This document shows positions 49,693 through 57,534 of a DNA stretch of 64,000 nt, one piece after another. Position numbers and translations under genes: made by a program. Origin of the DNA: Actinomadura violacea. Lineage in GTDB: Bacteria > Actinomycetota > Actinomycetes > Streptosporangiales > Streptosporangiaceae. Location: positions 186,001 through 250,000 of the forward strand of contig NZ_JAGEPF010000005.1 in assembly GCF_017573465.1 (NCBI RefSeq). Reading direction: 5' to 3'. The notes beneath the pieces were generated by a model. The model saw only the letters and a program-made list of their open reading frames with translations. It was not told the DNA's origin and made no database searches. Each line of letters starts with the position of its first letter. Positions within the stretch are counted from its first letter, which is position 1.

Positions 49693-50235
49693 TCACGTGC
49701 GGGGCCGGCTCTGCAGCCGGTCCCGGAGGCGGTCGTAGGCGGCGGCGACCGGCGCCGCCATCGCCAGCGCCGGCGGCCGGTCCGGCGCGGACGGGTGCGG
49801 CCGGGTCGGCGCGCGCCGCTTGGCGCGCTCCAGCTCGGCGCCGAGCTCGCGGAGCTCGTCCTCATCGGCCGCGGCGCGCACCTCGGGCATGAGCTGCTCC
49901 TCTTCCTCGCGGATGTGCTCGGCGACGGCCTCGCGGAGGGCCGCCAGGACGGGCCCGGCGCGCTCCCCGTCGCCGCGCGCGGAGTCCAGCTCGGCGAGCA
50001 GCCGCTTGATCGTCATGTGCTCCTGCAGATGCCGCTTGATCTCCTCCTCGCGGCCGACGGCCCGGCCCGCGAACGGGTAGAACAGCAGCTCCTCCACCGC
50101 GGCGTGCTTGGACAGCTCGCGGACGAGGATCTCCAGCACGGCCTTGCGCTGCGCCGGCGTCGCCGCCGACCGGTGGTCGCGGAACAGCTGCTCCACCATC
50201 CGGTGGTCGTGCTTCAGCAGGTCGATGGCGTCCAT
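49693..50235 (-). CDS. Hemerythrin HHE-domain protein in the hydrogenase operon
   Basis: 180 residues. A hemerythrin-like four-helix domain: LLKHDHRMVEQLF, LSKHAAVEELLFYP, LQEHMTIKRLLAEL and AVAEHIREEEEQLMP supply the histidine and glutamate ligands of a di-iron site that binds O2, NO or peroxide. Residues beyond 135 are a proline-rich tail. It sits between the maturation protease (one-base overlap) and the small subunit (31 bases), a position that suggests O2 sensing, storage or protection for the hydrogenase (inference). Confidence 0.88.
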   Translation of the reverse strand: MDAIDLLKHDHRMVEQLFRDHRSAATPAQRKAVLEILVRELSKHAAVEELLFYPFAGRAVGREEEIKRHLQEHMTIKRLLAELDSARGDGERAGPVLAALREAVAEHIREEEEQLMPEVRAAADEDELRELGAELERAKRRAPTRPHPSAPDRPPALAMAAPVAAAYDRLRDRLQSRPRT

Positions 50236-50789
50236 CAGCGGCTCCCTTGGGTCGTGGCGGTGCCCACCGCGCGGTCTGCCTCGTCGCATGCCAGCCGGGT
50301 CACCAGCCGGACGGCCTCGCCGAGCGCCGCCTCGACCGGCGCGGACAGCCCGATGCCCTCGTCGAGGCTTCCGGGCCGGCAGCCGGCCACCAGGACGCGG
50401 CCGACGCCGCCGCCCAGCTGCCGCAGCAGCCGCAGGACGGCCATCGGGTCCATGCCGTGGCCGTCGAGGGCGGGCGGGGCGATCGGATCGGCCGGGTCGA
50501 GGCCGGCGGCCGCGGCGTCGATGTCGGCCGGGTCCACCTCGATGACGGCGAGGGTGCCGGGCGGGCCGTCGACGGGCACGGCGTCGACCATGACGAGCGT
50601 GTCGTGCCGGCCGTTCAGCAGCTCGTAGGCCAGGTGGACGCCGCGGATGCCGTAGTCGGCGGCCTCGACGCCGGCGGGCAGCGCGGTGCCCGCGAGCCGC
50701 CGGACGACCTCGACGCCGAACCCGTCGTCGCCGAGGAACACGTTGCCGATGCCCGCGACCAGCACGCGCGCCTTCGCCGCGCCGCTCAC
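50235..50789 (-). CDS. Hydrogenase maturation protease (HyaD/HycI family)
   Basis: 184 residues from a GTG that overlaps the preceding stop. The M52 endopeptidase motifs are present: VLVAGIGNVFLGDDGFGVEVV with the nickel-site aspartate/glutamate, DYGIRGVHLAYELL, LVMVDAVPV and a histidine in LDGHGMDP. It would trim the 22-residue C-terminal tail of the large subunit after nickel insertion. Being in the operon, it is probably dedicated to this hydrogenase. Confidence 0.93.
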   Translation of the reverse strand: MSGAAKARVLVAGIGNVFLGDDGFGVEVVRRLAGTALPAGVEAADYGIRGVHLAYELLNGRHDTLVMVDAVPVDGPPGTLAVIEVDPADIDAAAAGLDPADPIAPPALDGHGMDPMAVLRLLRQLGGGVGRVLVAGCRPGSLDEGIGLSAPVEAALGEAVRLVTRLACDEADRAVGTATTQGSR

Positions 50790-52186
50790 CGGTCGTCCCC
50801 GACCGCGGGCACCGGCCCGGAGGGCAGCGGTTCGATCTCGTCGGGCGCGAAGTAGCGGAACCGGCCGTACCACTGGTTCAGCTCGGCGGCGGGGTCGTCG
50901 TCGAGGGTGACGGCCAGGTGGACGGCGTCGTCCACGTCATGCAGCACCGCCTCGACGCGCGCGGTCCGGCCGTCGAGGAACCGGTCGTGCGGGTCGGTGC
51001 CGTGCGCCCTCGGCCGCAGCCGGACGCGGCTCCCCTGGACGACGGTCACGCCGTCCACCACGATTCCGCCGGGTTCGGCGTCCCCGGGACTCCAGCGGGA
51101 CGCCGGGGCGGCGGCGGTGCTCGCGGGCACCGGCCGCAGGGACCGGACCGCGCCGTGCAGGCGGGCGAACGTCTCGGGCGGCAGCGACTCGGTCCGGTCG
51201 ACGATCCGCGCGGCCCGCGGGTCGGTCCCGCGCGCCTCCCGCTTCTCCTCGTCGGTCAGCGTCAGCGTGCGAAGCGACAGGATCTCGTCGATCTCCGTCG
51301 CGTCGTGCAGGTCGCCGGGGCTCTCCGGCGCGACGCGCGGGTGGTCGTAAAGCAGGATCGGCGAGGACAGGACCGTGCGGCGCTCCCCGGCCGCACCGGC
51401 CAGGACGGGGAACGTGTGGACGTTCCGGCATTCCCCGGCGGCCCGCTCCGCCCGGTCCGGCGGATCGAGCAGGGACACGAACGAGCCGTCCGCCGTGTTC
51501 AGGAGGACGTGGCAGGCCAGCAGCGAGTCCCGCAGCGCCTCGTCCCGCGACGCGTCCGGCGGGGTCGCCGCGCCGGTGTTGTCGATCCGCACGCGGATCC
51601 GCGTGAGCGGCTCCGCCGTGCCGCAGCGCACCGCCGACACGGTCACCGCCGCGGCCAGCGGCCGGCGCCGGCGGACGGTGCGGCCCGCGGCGCCCGCGAT
51701 TGGCTCGCGGTCCTCGCCGCCGGGCGTCCGGACGGCGAAGCGCCGCTCGCCGGCGACGACGTCGGCGAGGCGGAAATGGAAGTCGAACTCCTGCGGGACG
51801 GCCTCGTCGAAGGCGCACTCCGTCCGCGCGCCGGCGTCGAGGGAGTCGACCTCGGCATGGGAGCCGTCGGCGCACCGCTGCTCCACGGTCTTCTTCTGCA
51901 CCTGGAGGAAGCGGACCCGGCCGTGGACGACGGCGTCCTCCGGCGCCTCGACCAGGCATTCGGTCTGCTGCCACGACGCCTCCGCCGACCCCGCGACACC
52001 CGTGTCGTCCAGCCCGTGCGCCTCCGCCCAGGCGGGCGGCACAAGGACGCCGAACTGCCAGCGGACGCGGTTCTTCCCCGACGAGCGCCGGTACGGGTAG
52101 AGCAGGTATCCCTCGTAGAGGATCGCGTCGGCCACCGCGCGGGCGTGCTCGAAGCCGGCCATCGCCGTGGCAGGCGCGTTCTCCAT
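50786..52186 (-). CDS. Large uncharacterised protein leading the hydrogenase operon
   Basis: 466 residues from an ATG (MENAPATAMAGFEHARAVAD). I recognise no domain. The N-terminal half (GYLLYPYRRSSGKNRVRWQFG, then RVRFLQVQKKTVEQR) and the middle (SSPILLYDHPRVAPESPGDLHD, EIDEILSLRTLTLTDEEK) look like a soluble mixed alpha/beta fold; the last 100 residues (VTVVQGSRVRLRPRAHGTDP and LDGRTARVEAVLHDVDD) look like a small beta-barrel. No signal peptide. It heads the operon behind a promoter-like element. Similar proteins accompany actinobacterial group 1h hydrogenases in my memory, but no role has been assigned that I know of. Confidence 0.75.
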   Translation of the reverse strand: MENAPATAMAGFEHARAVADAILYEGYLLYPYRRSSGKNRVRWQFGVLVPPAWAEAHGLDDTGVAGSAEASWQQTECLVEAPEDAVVHGRVRFLQVQKKTVEQRCADGSHAEVDSLDAGARTECAFDEAVPQEFDFHFRLADVVAGERRFAVRTPGGEDREPIAGAAGRTVRRRRPLAAAVTVSAVRCGTAEPLTRIRVRIDNTGAATPPDASRDEALRDSLLACHVLLNTADGSFVSLLDPPDRAERAAGECRNVHTFPVLAGAAGERRTVLSSPILLYDHPRVAPESPGDLHDATEIDEILSLRTLTLTDEEKREARGTDPRAARIVDRTESLPPETFARLHGAVRSLRPVPASTAAAPASRWSPGDAEPGGIVVDGVTVVQGSRVRLRPRAHGTDPHDRFLDGRTARVEAVLHDVDDAVHLAVTLDDDPAAELNQWYGRFRYFAPDEIEPLPSGPVPAVGDDR

Positions 52187-52274
52187 GGTGAGCGACCCCT
52201 CCTCGTGGCATGCCGGAACGCGCGCACTTCGTCCCGCTGCGCGCGCGCAGCCGGCACACGGAGCCCGCCACTTC

Positions 52275-52303
52275 TGTATAACAACGGCGAACACGCTCAG
52301 TAA
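52275..52303 (-). promoter_or_regulatory. Candidate promoter of the hydrogenase operon
   Basis: On the minus strand TTACTG (52298-52303) and TATACA (52275-52280) are spaced by 17 bases, 89 bases before the ATG of the leading gene. The -10 is strong; the -35 is only partial. The leader between is GC-rich with a GCGCGCGC run. Confidence 0.45.
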
Positions 52304-52334
52304 GTGCAAGACGCCACTACGTGCATGCATGGGA

Positions 52335-52378
52335 AACGCCGCGGGGCGGGCGCAATGGCGCGCCCGCCCCGCGGCGTT
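52335..52378 (-). terminator. Strong hairpin terminator after the MFS gene
   Basis: A perfect 18-bp stem, 52335-52352 with 52361-52378 and an eight-base loop, followed on the minus strand by TTTCCC. It separates the MFS gene from the hydrogenase operon downstream. Confidence 0.9.
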
Positions 52379-52391
52379 CGTTCGAGGTCGG

Positions 52392-53837
52392 TCAGGCGAC
52401 GGGTTCGGTGGACGGTTCGGCGTGCGCGGCGTCCTTGGCGGCGGCGGCAGCGCGGCGGCCCGGGATCGTCATCGCGATCAGCGCGGCGAGGACCGCGACG
52501 CCGCAGCCGATCCCGAGGCCGGTGCGGAAGCCGTTCTCCGAGGGCAGCGCGTGCCCGCCGAGGCTGATCGTCATCTGCGACAGCACCGCGCCGACGACGG
52601 CGGCGGACACCGACGTGCCGATCGAGCGCATCAGCGTGTTGAAGCTGTTGGCCGAGCCGGTCTCCGACCGCGGCACCGCGCTCATGATCAGGGCGGGCAT
52701 CGCGCCGTAGGCGAGGCCGACGCCGGCACCGCAGATCGCGGTGAAGACCATCAGGCCCCAGGCGTGCCCCAGCAGGACCTGGGACGACCCGTACCCGACC
52801 GCGACGACCAGGGCCCCGCAGATCAGCGTGACCTTGGGGCCGCGGGCGGCCGACAGCCGCGCGCCGAGCGGGGACACAGCCATCATCACCAGGCCGGACG
52901 GGACCATCCAAAGGCCGGCGGCGACCATCGACTGGCCGAGCCCGTACCCGGTCTGCTCGGGCAGCTGCAGGAGCTGCGGGGCGATCAGCGACTGGGCGTA
53001 CATGGAGAAGCCGACGACGACGGACGCGGCGTTGGTGAGCAGCACCTGCGGCCGCGCGGTGACGCGCAGGTCGACGAGCGGGTCGCGGGTGCGCAGCTCC
53101 CACAGGCCCCAGGCGAGCAGGACGACGACGGCGGCGGCGAACAGGCCGATGGTGGTGCCGCTCGCCCAGCCCCAGTCGGCGCCCTTGGAGACGGCGAGCA
53201 GCAGGCACACCAGGCCCGCGCCGAGCCCGACCGCGCCGAGGGCGTCGAACCGGCCCTTGGCCTGCGCGGGGACGGCGGGCACCAGCAGCCAGATCAGCAC
53301 GGCGACGAGGACGCTCAGCGCCGCCGATCCCCAGAACAGCACGCGCCAGTTGGTGTTCTCGGCGACCAGCGCGGCGATCGGCAGCCCGAAGGCGCCGCCG
53401 ATGCCCATCGAGGAGCTCATCAGCGCGATGGACGAGCCGAGCCGCTCGGGCGGCAGCAGGTCGCGCAGCGCGCTGATGCCGAGCGGGATCATGCCCATGC
53501 CGAGGCCCTGCATCCCGCGGCCGATGATCATCGGCCAGAGCGAGCCCGACAGCGCGCAGACCACCGAGCCGGCGATCAGCGGCACCATGCAGGCCAGCAT
53601 CAGCCGGCGCTTGCCGTACAGGTCGCCGAGGCGGCCGATCATCGGCATGGCGACCGCGGAGGCCAGCAGCGTGCCGGTGATCACCCAGGTCGCGTTGGAG
53701 GCCGTGGTGTGCAGCAGCCTCGGCAGGTCGGCGATCAGCGGCACGACCAGCGTCTGCATGAACGCGGCGACGATGCCCGCCACGGCCAGCACCGCGACGA
53801 TGCCGTTCGGGCGGGCGGCGGGCCCGGACTCGTCCAC
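52392..53837 (-). CDS. MFS transporter (14-TM DHA2-like exporter)
   Basis: 481 residues from a GTG with GAGGAG seven bases upstream. About 14 spans. Motif A reads GRLGDLYGKRRLM (68-80), and the motif C region is MSSSMGIGGAFGLPIAALV. The start MQTLVVPLIADLP in the first span and the loop after span two fit the actinobacterial EmrB/QacA branch. It is divergent from a MarR gene, with a palindrome between, the usual layout for a repressed efflux pump. Confidence 0.9.
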   Translation of the reverse strand: MDESGPAARPNGIVAVLAVAGIVAAFMQTLVVPLIADLPRLLHTTASNATWVITGTLLASAVAMPMIGRLGDLYGKRRLMLACMVPLIAGSVVCALSGSLWPMIIGRGMQGLGMGMIPLGISALRDLLPPERLGSSIALMSSSMGIGGAFGLPIAALVAENTNWRVLFWGSAALSVLVAVLIWLLVPAVPAQAKGRFDALGAVGLGAGLVCLLLAVSKGADWGWASGTTIGLFAAAVVVLLAWGLWELRTRDPLVDLRVTARPQVLLTNAASVVVGFSMYAQSLIAPQLLQLPEQTGYGLGQSMVAAGLWMVPSGLVMMAVSPLGARLSAARGPKVTLICGALVVAVGYGSSQVLLGHAWGLMVFTAICGAGVGLAYGAMPALIMSAVPRSETGSANSFNTLMRSIGTSVSAAVVGAVLSQMTISLGGHALPSENGFRTGLGIGCGVAVLAALIAMTIPGRRAAAAAKDAAHAEPSTEPVA

Positions 53838-53899
53838 GTGGGTCTCCTCTTCGGGGAACGACGGTCTCGACCATGTGCACGATACATACGATGTGGTAG

Positions 53900-53916
53900 A
53901 TACACAACGTGTGTAT
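53900..53916. promoter_or_regulatory. Palindromic operator between MFS and MarR genes
   Basis: ATACACA (53900-53906) and TGTGTAT (53910-53916) are perfect 7-bp arms around ACG. Flanking AT-rich DNA (53875-53930) has further partial copies (GATACATACG, ACATGCGTTGTG). The 17-bp size suits a MarR dimer; binding would cover both divergent promoters. Confidence 0.75.
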
Positions 53917-53989
53917 GCCGCACATGCGTTGTGATAGGCAGGAGCACGCGCCCGGAGGGCCGATCCCGGGGGCACGGATCGGAGGCACC

Positions 53990-54445
53990 ATGGACAGACC
54001 GACGCATCGGGTCGAGTACGAGACCATGCTGCTCGGGCGGCACAGCCTGGAGTTCGCGGGCGGCTCGGCGCGCGCGGCCGGGCATCTGGAGCGCAGCGCC
54101 TACATCCTGCTGAGCCGCATCCGCGTCGAGGGGCCGATGTCGATCCGCCAGCTGAGCGAGGCGTTCGGGCTCGATCCGTCCACGCTGAACCGGCAGACCT
54201 CCGCGATGGTGCGCTCCGGGCTGGCCGAGCGCATCCCCGACCCCGAGGGCGGCATCGCCCGCAAGTTCCGCATCACCGCCGAGGGCGAGCGCCGCCTCGA
54301 CGAGGAGCGCGGCCGGATCGTCGCGAGCCTGGACAAGATCATGGCCGAGTGGCCGCCGGAGGACGTGCAGACGTTCGCCGACTGCCTCAAGCGCTTCAAC
54401 GCCGACATCGAGCGGCTGAGCGGCCGCCCCTGGCCGCGCCCCTGA
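53990..54445 (+). CDS. MarR family transcriptional regulator
   Basis: 151 residues. The winged helix reads LERSAYILLSRIRVEGPMSI, RQLSEAFGLDPSTLNRQTSAMV, RSGLAERIPDPEGG and KFRITAEGERRLDEER, with the wing DPEGG. GGAGG is well placed before the ATG. It is divergent from the MFS pump and probably represses it and itself; a phenolic or drug ligand is expected but unknown. The alpha/beta hydrolase gene follows 41 bases later on the same strand. Confidence 0.92.
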   Translation: MDRPTHRVEYETMLLGRHSLEFAGGSARAAGHLERSAYILLSRIRVEGPMSIRQLSEAFGLDPSTLNRQTSAMVRSGLAERIPDPEGGIARKFRITAEGERRLDEERGRIVASLDKIMAEWPPEDVQTFADCLKRFNADIERLSGRPWPRP

Positions 54446-54486
54446 GCACTCCCCGCCTTCCGGGGCGAAGAAAGGACGGCAAGGGA

Positions 54487-55893
54487 ATGGACATCCGGCT
54501 CGTGGACGGCCCCCCGTCCCTGATCTCCACGTTCTTCGACCTCGGCGAGTCCGGGTACACGGCGGCCGAGTACTTCGTCTCGGGCGAGGCCACCGCGTAC
54601 GAGCCCGCCGGCGGGACCGGCGACGACGGCGTGTGGCCCGTCCGGCCCGGCCGCCGCGCGCCCTTCACGACGCGGCTGGTGGTGTACCGGCCGGCCGATC
54701 CGGCGGCGTTCGGCGGGACGGTCGTGGTCGAGTGGCTCAACGTCTCGTCCGGCGCGGACGCCCCGGCGGGCTGGCTGACCCTGCACCGGCAGCTGATCCG
54801 GGACGGCGCCGCCTGGATCGGCGTCTCCGCCCAGCGGGACTCCATCGACGGCGAGTCGCTCTTCTCCAGGCTGTCGAGCACGGAGGGCGACTTCTCCTCG
54901 ATCATCCTTCCGCCGCTGAAGAAGACCGATCCGGAGCGGTACGCGCCCCTCGACCATCCCGGCAACGCGTTCTCATACGACGTCTTCGCGCAGGTAGGGC
55001 GGCTCGCGCGGCAGGAGGGCGGCGTCCTCGGGCCGCTGCGGGCGTCCCGCGTCCTCGCCGTGGGCCAGTCGCAGTCGGCCGCGCATCTCGTCACGTTCGT
55101 CAACGCGGTCGCGCCGGTCGCCGGCGGCTACGACGGGTACCTGATCCACGGCCGCCCGGGCAGGCCGGCGTTCCTCGACGGGACGCGCTGGGAGACGCGG
55201 GAGGGACGCGTCCAGATCCGCACCGACGGCGGCGCGCCCGTCATCACGCTGCAGAGCGAGACCGACGTGGCGGGGCTGCTGCGCTCGGCGGGGTCGCGGC
55301 AGCCCGACGGCGAGCGGTTCCGGCTGTGGGAGGTGGCGGGCACCGCGCACGCCGACACCTACACGATCGACGCCGCGTTCCGCGACTCCGGGCGGCGCCG
55401 CCCGGACGAGCTGGCGGCGATGCTGGCGCCGCGGTCCGCTCCGCTCGGCGCCGAGTTCCCGCTGCCGATCAACTCCGGTCCGCAGCAGCACTACGTCGCG
55501 CAGGCCGCGATCGCCGCGCTGGACCGCTGGGTGCGCACCGGCGCTCCCCCGGCGTCCGCCGACCGCCTCGGCCTGGAGCCGGGCGAACCGGTCCGGCTGC
55601 GGCTGGACGGGCACGGCATCGCGACCGGCGGCGTCCGGACGCCGTGGGTGGACGTGCCGGTCGCGGTGCTGTCGGGCCTCGGCCAGGAAGCGGCGCCCGG
55701 TGCCGCGCTGCTGTTCGGCTCGACGCGCCCGTTCGGCGCGGCGACGCTGCGGCGGCTGTACCCGCGCGGCGCGGACGACTACCTGCCCGCGTTCCGGGAC
55801 GCGGCCGAGCGGGCCGTCGCGGCGGGGTTCCTGCTCGCCGGCGACCTCGACGAGATCACCGGGCTCGCCGCCGCCTCCTTCCCGGCCTCCTGA
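54487..55893 (+). CDS. Alpha/beta hydrolase domain protein (Abhydrolase_10-like)
   Basis: 468 residues, cytoplasmic. VVVEWLNVSSGADAPAGW, the nucleophile motif VLAVGQSQSAAHLV (serine in GQSQS), and WEVAGTAHADTY with the likely catalytic histidine are typical of the Abhydrolase_10 family found in actinobacteria. The role is an ester or lactone hydrolase of unknown substrate. Follows the MarR gene and may be co-regulated with the MFS pump. Convergent with the thioesterase, 24 bases away. Confidence 0.82.
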   Translation: MDIRLVDGPPSLISTFFDLGESGYTAAEYFVSGEATAYEPAGGTGDDGVWPVRPGRRAPFTTRLVVYRPADPAAFGGTVVVEWLNVSSGADAPAGWLTLHRQLIRDGAAWIGVSAQRDSIDGESLFSRLSSTEGDFSSIILPPLKKTDPERYAPLDHPGNAFSYDVFAQVGRLARQEGGVLGPLRASRVLAVGQSQSAAHLVTFVNAVAPVAGGYDGYLIHGRPGRPAFLDGTRWETREGRVQIRTDGGAPVITLQSETDVAGLLRSAGSRQPDGERFRLWEVAGTAHADTYTIDAAFRDSGRRRPDELAAMLAPRSAPLGAEFPLPINSGPQQHYVAQAAIAALDRWVRTGAPPASADRLGLEPGEPVRLRLDGHGIATGGVRTPWVDVPVAVLSGLGQEAAPGAALLFGSTRPFGAATLRRLYPRGADDYLPAFRDAAERAVAAGFLLAGDLDEITGLAAASFPAS

Positions 55894-55917
55894 CGCCCGC
55901 CCGGCCGGTGCGGAGCC

Positions 55918-56595
55918 TCACTGCATCCGGGCGGCCATCCGGACGATGTCCTCGCGGTCCAGCTGGACGAAGTCGCCCGTCGCCTCGACCGTCACCCGGC
56001 CGCGCTGCAGCAGCCGCCCGGCCGTCCGCACCCGCTTGCCCTCGTGCGCCTCGACCTCGCCCTCGAACAGGCACGGCTCCCCGAGCAGGGTCGGGCGGCG
56101 GTAGACGATCTCCAGCCGGGCCGTCGGGCCCGCGACCCCGGCGGCGAAGTTCGCCGCCGCGCACAGGATGTCGAACGCGCCCGCGAGCACCGCGCCGTGC
56201 ACGCAGCCGGGCGGCCCCTCGTAGGGCCGGGTGAACGTGCCGCGCAGCAGCGCCTTCGGCGGCTCGAACTCCACCTCCAGCGGCAGGGCCATCGGGTTGT
56301 GCCGGCCGATGACGAAGTCGTAGGCCATCCGCCCGGCGAAGTCGGCCCTGCCGTCCTCCGGGAGGTGCACCAGCGTCTTCGGCAGCGGCGGGTCGGGGAC
56401 GTGCCGCTCCAGCGCGTCCGCGACGGACTCCAGCTCGCGCGCCGCGGCCAGCGTCGCGTCCGCGGGCGCCGTCGTCGCCGTGGCGACCGCGATGAGGCGC
56501 CGGAGGGCGGCCGTCAGCGCCGCGGACTCGCCTTCGCGGCCCGCCAGCGCGGGGTGCAGGGGTTCGGGGGTGTTCGTCACAGGCACCTCTACCAT
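55918..56595 (-). CDS. PaaI-like hot-dog thioesterase
   Basis: 225 residues, with a helical N-terminal extension of about 80 and a 4HBT/PaaI hot-dog domain: YDFVIGRHNPMALPLEVEF, then YEGPPGCVHGAVLAGAFDILC holding the GXXHGG-like core, and LEIVYRRPTLLGEPC. Likely hydrolyses acyl-CoA. A GTG at 56580 with AGAGG five bases upstream is a good alternative start. Beside GntR and the acyl-CoA ligase, so part of the same catabolic cluster. Confidence 0.85.
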   Translation of the reverse strand: MVEVPVTNTPEPLHPALAGREGESAALTAALRRLIAVATATTAPADATLAAARELESVADALERHVPDPPLPKTLVHLPEDGRADFAGRMAYDFVIGRHNPMALPLEVEFEPPKALLRGTFTRPYEGPPGCVHGAVLAGAFDILCAAANFAAGVAGPTARLEIVYRRPTLLGEPCLFEGEVEAHEGKRVRTAGRLLQRGRVTVEATGDFVQLDREDIVRMAARMQ

Positions 56596-56638
56596 CGTTG
56601 ATCAGGCCGCCGGCCCGGCGGAGGCGCCGGGACGGGTG

Positions 56639-57391
56639 TCATGGCGAGGCGGGCGCCGCCTCCGCGTCCGGCCGCTCGAACATGCCGCGGCCGCGGAACA
56701 GCTCGACGACGAGGTCGCCCTGGGAGCGCAGCATCGCGACGTACTCCCGCTCCGCGGCCTGCGCGTCCGCCTTCCGGACGGCCCGGACGATCGCCGCCGT
56801 GCCGCGCTTCTCCACCGCCTGCACGCCGGGCACCAGCTCGAAGAAGTTGCCGGGCACGATCCCGGTCATCTGCTTCAGCATGTTGCGCAGCCGCGGCGAC
56901 TGCGCGGCCTCCACGATGAGCCGGTGGAAGCGCGCGCTCAGCTCCTGCAGCGCCTCCGGGTCGCCGGCCGCGGCGAGCTCCTTCTGCAGCGGCGCCAGCC
57001 GCTCGCCCAGCTCGGCCCCCTGCCGCTCCACCGCGCGCCGGACCGCGAAGCCGTAGAACAGCCCGTACAGCTCGTAGTGGTCGTGCACCGACGACGCGTC
57101 GAGCGCGTTCACGAACGCCCCGCGGTGGGCGATGATCGTGATCCAGCCCTCCCGCTCCAGCGCGATCAGCGCCTCCCGGACCGGGATCCGCGACACCCCG
57201 AGCGCGCGGGCCACCGCGTCCTGCGGGACCCGCTGCCCCTGCCGCAGCACGCCGTCGAAGATCAGCCGGCGCAGGTAGAGCCGGACCTGCTCGCCGCTGG
57301 TCAGCCGGGACAGGTTCTGCCCCGGCAGCCCGCCGGCCCCGTCCGCCGCGCCCCGCAGCTCGGGTTCCTGGCTCCGCGGGATCTGTCTCAC
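56639..57391 (-). CDS. GntR family regulator (FadR subfamily)
   Basis: 250 residues from a GTG. The helix-turn-helix is LRRLIFDGVLRQGQRVPQDA, then VARALGVSRIPVREALIALEREGWI, and the helical FCD effector domain has DHYELYGLFYGFAVRRAVE and FHRLIVEAAQSPRLRNML with histidines suited to a metal or carboxylate ligand. It lies between the ligase and thioesterase, all on the minus strand, and probably controls this and the divergent P450 operon. An AT-rich patch (57515-57540) holds its likely promoter. Confidence 0.9.
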   Translation of the reverse strand: MRQIPRSQEPELRGAADGAGGLPGQNLSRLTSGEQVRLYLRRLIFDGVLRQGQRVPQDAVARALGVSRIPVREALIALEREGWITIIAHRGAFVNALDASSVHDHYELYGLFYGFAVRRAVERQGAELGERLAPLQKELAAAGDPEALQELSARFHRLIVEAAQSPRLRNMLKQMTGIVPGNFFELVPGVQAVEKRGTAAIVRAVRKADAQAAEREYVAMLRSQGDLVVELFRGRGMFERPDAEAAPASP

Positions 57392-57534
57392 CCCCAGGTT
57401 CGGTGGGCGGTCCGGCGCCGCCCGGCACGCAACGCAAAGCTAGCAGCGCGCACTCCCCGCGTCCGGCGGCCCGCACGTCCGGCGCGGCGGCGCGTCCCGG
57501 CACTCGGCGCGCAAAGAATATATTGTAGCCGTTA

